Shown piece by piece: positions 57,242-64,000 of a DNA stretch of 64,000 nt. Source of the stretch: Epiperipatus broadwayi (Eukaryota > Onychophora > Udeonychophora > Euonychophora > Peripatidae). Each line of letters starts with the position of its first letter. The stretch's first letter is position 1. The stretch covers positions 8,394,682-8,458,681 of the forward strand of contig JAQFVV010012398.1 of the NCBI GenBank assembly GCA_028023455.1, given 5' to 3'. The position numbers were made by a program, and so were the translations under genes. The notes beneath the pieces were generated by a model that worked only from the letters and a program-made list of their open reading frames with translations, was not told the origin of the DNA and searched no databases.

Positions 57242-60200
57242 ACTTGAATAATTTAATATTTGTTTTTATAGCTAAAGTTGTTTATCATGATTTATATAAT
57301 AATGTAGAACATAATAACAGATGGTTGTTCTTTTATTGCACAAGATATCAAATACTACAGCTAGAATGCAAATAAATTATATATAGTAACAGCACTTCAA
57401 AAAAAGTAATCTTATCCATTACACATATAAATATAAACCAAAGAAATGTATAAAATGTATAGTTTATCTTTTATATATATATTTGCAATTTTCTTGTTTT
57501 ATCAGTGCATCTTTCATTTTAGCTTATTCCTATCACAACCTCCATCAGCCCAAAAGTCTGATAAACTTCTCACACTGAATATATATTTAATGTTTGTTTA
57601 TATATATATATATATATATATTAAATTCGGTCATGTGACATATGACTTGATTTCTTTGTAATATATATATATATTGTATCAATCACATGACAGTTGAAAA
57701 ACCCATTAATTGTTGCTAATTCAATTTTGAAATTATTTGTTCAAAATATTTACAATGTTTATTTATACATTGCTTCATCTAAACTAAAAGCTTAATTTTA
57801 TTGTATAAAGATGTATTGAAAAAATATTTTTGTAAGGCAAATTTAACAGTGTTATGTTAATAAAAACAAATTTATGTTAGTGGTATGCTTCTCCTTAGAT
57901 AAAATATATGTTTAAACAAAGAATATGCTGTTGATATATGTAAATAACCTAAATACATATTGTTTCATAGTACCATCTACATTTATTCATTTTTTAGATG
58001 CTATGTTAAAAAAAAGTAAAATCAATTACTTAAAAAACATAAATTTCAGCAACAAACTGTCTGTTTAAATTTATACTTTAATTGAATGTAAGAGTCTTTT
58101 AGAAGAAAATTAATCAGTCAGCAAAATATTTATTGATGACAAAAAAAAAACCTGCTGTCAATAATATTTTTCTTATTTATTTTTTGGTATTAATGGTGCA
58201 TTTTAATACTTCAAACATTATTTTCTTATTTTAACCTATGCATTAATGTAATTTGCTTTATATATATAGGTTTTTTGAAAAAGAGGTTTTTTTTCATTAA
58301 ATTATGTTTTTAACATGAAGGTGTAATTAAAGTTTATTTTTGCTTTTGAACATTTATTTTGTTTTGTTTTTTGGATAATTTTTTTTTAATTTATGCTTTT
58401 TAACAATTATTTGTGAAAAAATTTAAGATAAAATAGTGAATAAGTTTTATCTTTATTAAAAAATACAACACAATACAGAAATTTTTTCACATACTTTGAT
58501 ATTTCAAATTTTGTTCTGTTATATGAACCATTTGAGATACATAATGATAGCAAAAGAAATAGTTCTTATAATAAAGCAAGATTTAGAAAAAACAAGGTAT
58601 ATGAGGCATTTTATGTAATGAAATTAATTGAAAGGTAAAAGAAAAAAATACTTATAAATAAATCAGTCATTTGTTAAACAAAAAATACAAATAAAAGAAA
58701 ATACACTTTAAAAAAATTAGTTAAAATCTAGGAATATGTAAAAAACATTTAAAACATTGACCACACAAATCACAGTTGCATTAAAACATGTTTTTATAAT
58801 AACTTTGAACCTTAAGATTCATATCAAGATATATAATGTACCTATGAAAGTTTGAAATGAGTTTCAGTATGTGGCGAAATGTTAGCCATATTTTTTTTCT
58901 TGTTTTATTTTGATGGGGGATAACTGTATTGCTATGACAATGATAATATTGGTATAGAAAATGTTTATTATTAACTGTATTGTATAAGGTAGTAAATTGA
59001 TTTTTCATTAAATCATATGGTTTGGATAAAATTATTATTCTTTCTTTATTATATGAATTTTCATTACTGCATCCACAATAATAAATTATAAATAATACAA
59101 CTAAATATATAATGTCTCAAATATATTTTTGTTATTTTATTTGTATATTATATTTGAAAGATATGTATGAAAATATATTTGCAGTTGTAGTATAGTGAGA
59201 ATGTATTATAAATTGTTTAATTTGTGTTAGAATGAAATAATGATATTTGTATTAAAAACATAAATGTTTGTCATATATAATAATTGTGATTTTTTTTATT
59301 TGTCATTATTGTGTAATAATATTTTTATGTATGGAATGCTGGTTGGAGTTAAAGAGTGAATAAGAACATATTGCTATAGTTAGTATGATGTCAATGGAAA
59401 AAGTTATAACTAGAGCTAAATAGAAAAAAAAAACCTCACTCTCTCTACTTTGGTTTCAACAGAAGCAAATCTATGTTCCTTCTTATGATTTTTTTAATTT
59501 ATTTTTAAAAGTATAGGTTTGTAAAATTGATATAATGATGGGCTGACAGTAAAAATATTCATTTATTGACTTGACAGAGTCATTGAATTTGTGAAAGATG
59601 ACAATTTATTAGAATATGAAAATTAATTCTTAACATTTCAAAACCATCATAATGTTTTTTTTTTGCTTTAAAAAATGAATATTACCTGCTTTTCAATAAT
59701 AAGATCTAAATGTTAACATCAGAAAAATGTACATAAACATTAATTTCATCTATTGATACAATTTTATAAGCTTGATGAATAATTTATACATAGGATAAAA
59801 ATTGATTTAATTTTCATAGCATCATCATGGATAAAACTAAATTATCATTTGTTCATTTATAATGTTTTATATGAATTGATTACTTTCTAAATGAAATGAT
59901 ATCTACAGTGCATTGTCATGGATATATAGTAGTGTTTTCATACTTATAACTTTATATAAATCAAATATCTGCTACATGAAAAGATAATTTGAATATTTGG
60001 AAAACAATAACAAAATGTGCTTTGAATCTTATAGATTTTCATGATATTTCTACTTTATCTTAGATAACAAAACATCTTCTGATTGTGATTAAAAATAATA
60101 TAAACATTATAACTATGGTACTATTTTAGAAAGATTATATTTAAAGACTATATTACTCAAGTCATTTGCTTATATTATCAATATTATTGCTATATTTTTT

Positions 60201-60527
60201 TCCTCTTTAGTTATAGTGTATAGTATTATTGATATGAATAATCATATAATTATAAGTTAAATAGTAATCTATTTTCATACCTAAATATAAGAAAGTTACA
60301 TCTTCCTAAGTTTGCATTTATATCTTGCAGCATAGTAATTATTATTCTAATTTAAAATATTATTTTTTTTATTTATTGATTACAAATTAAGGTCATGTAT
60401 ATTACTTATATTTGCAATTCAAAAAGATTATATCATAATAAGTATTTATTTTATCTTGTTCTCTTAAATTTATATTAACAAATAAATATATATTATTATA
60501 ATCACATAGTAATATATTACTATATTT
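57242..60527. other. AT-rich DNA without recognisable genes
   Basis: AT dinucleotide runs occur near 57600-57620 and 57661-57675. Small open frames carry no motif. Confidence 0.4.
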
Positions 60528-60607
60528 ACATAGTAATAACAGCTGCAACAACAAGAATGTAATGTGCACTCCATACGTTCTTGTCATTGCAGCTGTTATT
60601 ACTATGT
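60528..60607. repeat. 80 bp foldback repeat upstream of the RTE LINE
   Basis: The arms 60528-60561 and 60574-60607 are 34 bp inverted repeats with few mismatches (agtaataacagctgcaa against ttgcagctgttattact). The loop is 12 bp. It lies close to the 5' edge of the LINE. Confidence 0.6.
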
Positions 60608-61078
60608 GATTATTCATATAGTTTACGAACATGGATGGGCTGCTCACCAACATGCATTAGCTTTTTACCTCCAAGTTTAAGAATATTCTTTCCAATATAT
60701 ACAATCATGACAGACAAAAATAAATCATTGCCCTTATTCCCAGGAGGCTGTAAAGCCACCAACCAAGGCAGCAGTTGGTGACTGAAGGTGGAGGGTGCTA
60801 AGAATCCCCTGATTGTGGACTCAGGCTGCCATTTGATGATGACTTTTTATTTAGGTACTTGAAACTGAAGATCACTTTCAAGTGAAGGAAGATTGCAAGA
60901 GGTAGAAGAAGACTGTCTTATATTAAATGGGACAATTTTGGACTTTGTGAAGTTAGAAGAAAAGGTGAAGAAACTATTGATTTAAAAAGTGTACATATAC
61001 TCTACTAAAAAGGTACAAATATTGGAAATACAAGTGTAGTAGGATTCATTATAAATAAAAAAATGGAAGAATAACATT

Positions 61079-61540
61079 GTGGAGATTGATGGTGTATCGG
61101 ACAGAGTGGCAAGATTAGTTTTACAATTTAATAGCAGATACCACATGCAGATAATTCAGGATTATGCCCCAACAAGTTTTCATAGTGATGAAGTTATAGA
61201 AGATTTTTATATAGATGTACAAAGGCTTTTGATCAGAGTAAGCAACATTTTAAAATTGTTATGGGAGACTTTAATGCTAGAATTGGTAAACAAATGAAAG
61301 ATGAAAATGCCGTAGGTAATTTTGGTTATGGTAATAGAAATGAGAGAGGACATAGACTTGTGGAGTTTGCAGAAAAAGAAAAAACTTTATATTATGAATT
61401 CTTTTTTTGAAAAATTTTTTAAAAGGAAATGGACATGGAAACATCCAAATGAAGGTACATATTTTGACTAACAGAAAATACATATTTTAAGATTATAATG
61501 TTCTTAATAAATTTAATGCAGGAAGTGATCATTGATTAGT
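61079..61540 (+). pseudogene. RTE endonuclease domain, frame-shifted
   Basis: Successive frames give IIQDYAPTSFHSDEVIEDFY, then KIVMGDFNARIGKQMKDENA, GNRNERGHRLVEFAEKEK and, after another shift, TWKHPNEGTYFD and SDH-stop-LVR. GDFNA and SDH are catalytic motifs of LINE AP-type endonucleases, which nick the target DNA. The stop at 61533-61535 replaces the R usual in SDHRLV (CGA to TGA). The region has at least three breaks. Confidence 0.72.
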
Positions 61541-62062
61541 AAGATGTAAGATACATGTTAATGCAAAACTAGAGAGAATAAAAACAATATTTACAGATGA
61601 TATTCATAACCTTCAGAAACAGACAAATAAATTTAAATTAGAACTTACAAATCGGTTTCAAGTATTAGTATATTTTGAACATGATTCAGATTTAAATGAC
61701 ATTAATAGAAAAATAACTGATACACTTTTAAAAACTGCAATAAAGATAACTGGTAGAAAAAAGCAGCACTTGACCAATAAAATTTCTACCAAGACTAAAA
61801 AATTTATGAAGAAAAGAAGGAATATGAGGATATACAACAATGATGCATTAAAAAAGATTGAATATCTCAAATTTTGTAAAATGGTGTGGAAAAGAGTTGA
61901 AAATGATATAAGAAAGTATAATTGTGAACTAGCAAGGAATGCTGTAGAAGAGAATAAAAGTCTAAAGAGTGTAAAATAACATTTTGGTTTTAGTAGGAAA
62001 TTTATATCTGCAATAAGAAAAAAAGATGGCATTATTACTAAAAAGAGAGATGACATCATGAA

Positions 62063-63589
62063 ATGTGGAGAAAACTTCCTCAAGAATTATATAGTAATAA
62101 AGAACAAGTGCCTCCTATACCTATTATATCTTTTAAATTGCCCAGAATTTTGAATGAGGAAGTGAGACATGCAATTAAATTTATGAAGAAAGTGAAGGCT
62201 TCAGGTAATGATGGAATTATAATTAATATATTAAAAGCAGCAGGTGAAGAAATAGGAAAAAAATTAGCAAAGTTATATACCAAATGTCTAAATGATAAAG
62301 ATGTACCAGATGATTGGAAGAATGCAGTATTAATATTAATATTTAAAAAAGGTGATAAAGAAGCTATTAGAAATTACAGACCTATCAGTCTTTTATCAGT
62401 TTTATACAAAATTTTTACTAAGATAATCACAACTCATCTACAGAAAACCCTGGATTTCCACCAACCAAGAGAACAAACTGGATTTAAAAGTGGTTTTAGT
62501 ACAGTAGATCATATCCAGGTAATTTGAGAAGTTATAGAAAGGACAAATGAATATGAGTTGTCATTATGTTTAGGATTTGTGGATTATGAAAAGGCATTTG
62601 ATTCTATAAACATTTCTTCGGTGATTAAAGCATTGGATCATCAAGGTGTAGATCCAGGATATTGTCATATTTTAAAGAATATTTATAAAAATGCAACAGC
62701 TACAATTAGATTACATAATGATAGTAGGAAAATCAACATTGAAGAAGGTGTAAGACAGGGTGACTCCATATCTCCAAAACTTTTTACAGCAGTGCTGCAA
62801 AAATTATTTTGTGGATTAAAATGGGAAGCTAAAGGAATAAAAGTAAATGGAGATTATTTAAATCATTTAGATTTTGCAGATGATGTAGTTGTTTTTGCAA
62901 ATAATGCTTTAGAGCTACAGAAAATGTTGCAGGAGTTGTCAGATGAAAGTAGGAAAGTAGGACTAAAGATAAATGTTAAAAAGACTAAAGTAATGTTTAA
63001 TAGATTTTCTCAAAATATGAAAATAAAGATTGATTATGATGAGTTAGAAGAAGTTAACAGTTACAAATACTTTGGTCAGATTATTAATACAGATGGAAAC
63101 ATAATGGATAAAATTAATCATAGGATTAAACTTGGTTGGAGTGCTTTTGGTAGAAATAACTTAATATTAAAAGCAAATATGCCTAAGTGTTTGAAAAGAA
63201 AGGTTTTTAATAAATGTGTTTTGCCAGTTCTTACTTATGGATTTGAGACTCAGACCACTCAAAGAAGTATGGAGAGATGCATGTTGGAAGTAACAAGAAG
63301 GGGTCGAAAACACAATGCATGGGTAAGAGAAAAAACAGGTATTACTGACCTCATTAAAAAAATTAAAATACTGAAGTGGAGTTGGGCTGGAGATATTGCT
63401 ATAAGAGATGATAATAGATGGACAATTGAAATTTTAAACTGGATTCCAAGAGATTATAAAAGACCCAGAAAGAGACAACATGTGAGATGGATGGATGAAA
63501 TAAGAAAGTGTGCAGGGGTGATGTGGAAAAGAGAAGCTAAAGATAGGAAAAGATGGATTGAACTTGGAGAGATCTTCATTCTGCAGTAG
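62063..63589 (+). pseudogene. RTE reverse transcriptase with one nonsense codon
   Basis: One frame covers 62063-63589 (about 508 codons) interrupted only by TGA at 62525-62527. Motifs in order: RHAIKFMKKVKASGNDGI (RT 0), NYRPISLLSVLYKIFTKII (motif 2), FVDYEKAFDSINISSVI (motif A), EEGVRQGDSISPKLFTAVLQ (motif B), HLDFADDVVVFA (motif C, catalytic DD), then SYKYFGQIINTDG, SAFGRNN, PVLTYGFETQT and a C-terminal WAGDIAIRDDNRW...RPRKRQHVRWMD block. This is the RTE-type layout. With one stop and a broken endonuclease it is dead, but recently so compared with the other copies. Confidence 0.88.
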
Positions 63590-63620
63590 ATTGATAATGG
63601 TTGATGATGATGATGATATA

Positions 63621-64000
63621 TTATTTTGATCAACTATATTTTATATGAAGTGTAGAAAGAGATATATCTTGAACTCATTCATATTTACAGACTCATATTT
63701 TGGAAAGTATAAATGTTCTAATTTTTGTGTTACATGAACATATGTGTTTGTATTTAATATTCAATAAGTAAAGATTGAAGTTCAATCATCTATTTAAATA
63801 TAAAGTTAATGTCAATTGAAAATCTATTGCTTAAAATATAATCAGATTATATGCATATATTTTAAATGTTTATTTACCATATATATATTTTTCACTTTAA
63901 TTTATATCAATTTGTTATTAAATTTTTAATTTATTTAAGGCAAATAATCTTGTTTTATTGTCATTCAATTTTACAATGCAAATTTATTGGTTAATTATAT
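63621..64000. other. AT-rich DNA without features
   Basis: I see nothing I can assign between the LINE tail and the window edge. Confidence 0.4.

Larger units (their letters stand above)
60610..63620 (+). mobile_element. RTE-like LINE, near full length, best copy in the window
   Basis: A 5' leader (about 60610-60870, less AT-rich) is followed by an AP-endonuclease region (60880-61540), a linker and a full RT (62063-63589). The 3' end is a short gttgatgatgatgatgata repeat, typical of RTE-clade tails. The two minus-strand copies at 36040-37735 and 50026-52260 are the same family. No target duplication is obvious. Confidence 0.8.

Noticed and set aside
57440-57661. 71-codon hydrophobic open frame
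   Set aside because: Its end is an AT dinucleotide repeat and there is no signal or domain pattern beyond AT-rich codons.

Overview
The window looks like strongly AT-rich, repeat-dominated intergenic DNA from an invertebrate animal. I found no host gene, rRNA, tRNA, operon or CRISPR array. The clues to the host are a Ty3/Gypsy element, RTE-like and Jockey/CR1-like LINEs, Penelope-like elements (PLEs) with GIY-YIG domains, tRNA-like SINE modules, a Tigger-type DNA transposon, and very long ATT and TTC microsatellites. A lophotrochozoan, perhaps a cephalopod mollusc, would fit, but this is a guess: no single-copy gene is present to fix the taxon.

Layout. 1-3043 is a pair of nearly identical direct repeats (proposed LTRs) with a PBS-like site and no coding region. 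3044-4970 holds hairpin repeats and a roughly 470 bp tandem family. 4966-10456 is a complete but inactivated minus-strand Ty3/Gypsy element inserted in that tandem family. 10457-17810 holds more of the tandem family, a 188 bp MITE, an old TIR element and a 1.48 kb Tigger-like transposon. 21068-25690 holds microsatellites, a hammerhead-bearing inverted dimer with a 14 bp target duplication, and decayed coding sequence I cannot name. 27227-28090, 31296-31540, 41890-45200 and 54480-56140 are PLE-derived inverted (head-to-head) pairs. 32951-35100 combines a 435 bp pure TTC tract with Jockey/CR1-like reverse transcriptase remnants. 36040-37735, 50026-52260 and 60610-63620 are copies of one RTE-like LINE, and 45290-48775 is a second LINE type. 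The remaining kilobases are AT-rich DNA in which I see nothing clear.

Main observation. A non-coding family, called family X here, has conserved outer ends, variable and often inverted interiors, and target-site duplications of 10-14 bp at five clear loci (21797-22938, 36499-36591, 39627-40342, 47369-47468, 56999-57229). A sixth locus (48890-48940) has a 12 bp duplication and a matching empty site in a related repeat; a seventh (54075-54096) is tentative. The longer copies carry a type I hammerhead ribozyme fold: CUGAYGA, stem II, GAAA, a palindromic stem III ending in GUC, and a two-part stem I. One copy shows base changes that preserve pairing. Other hammerhead-like motifs lie in PLE tails and at 35958-36004. 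Together this looks like a retrozyme-like, ribozyme-bearing non-autonomous retroelement sharing insertion style with resident PLEs. The fold and the target duplications are read from sequence; mobilisation by PLEs is inference.
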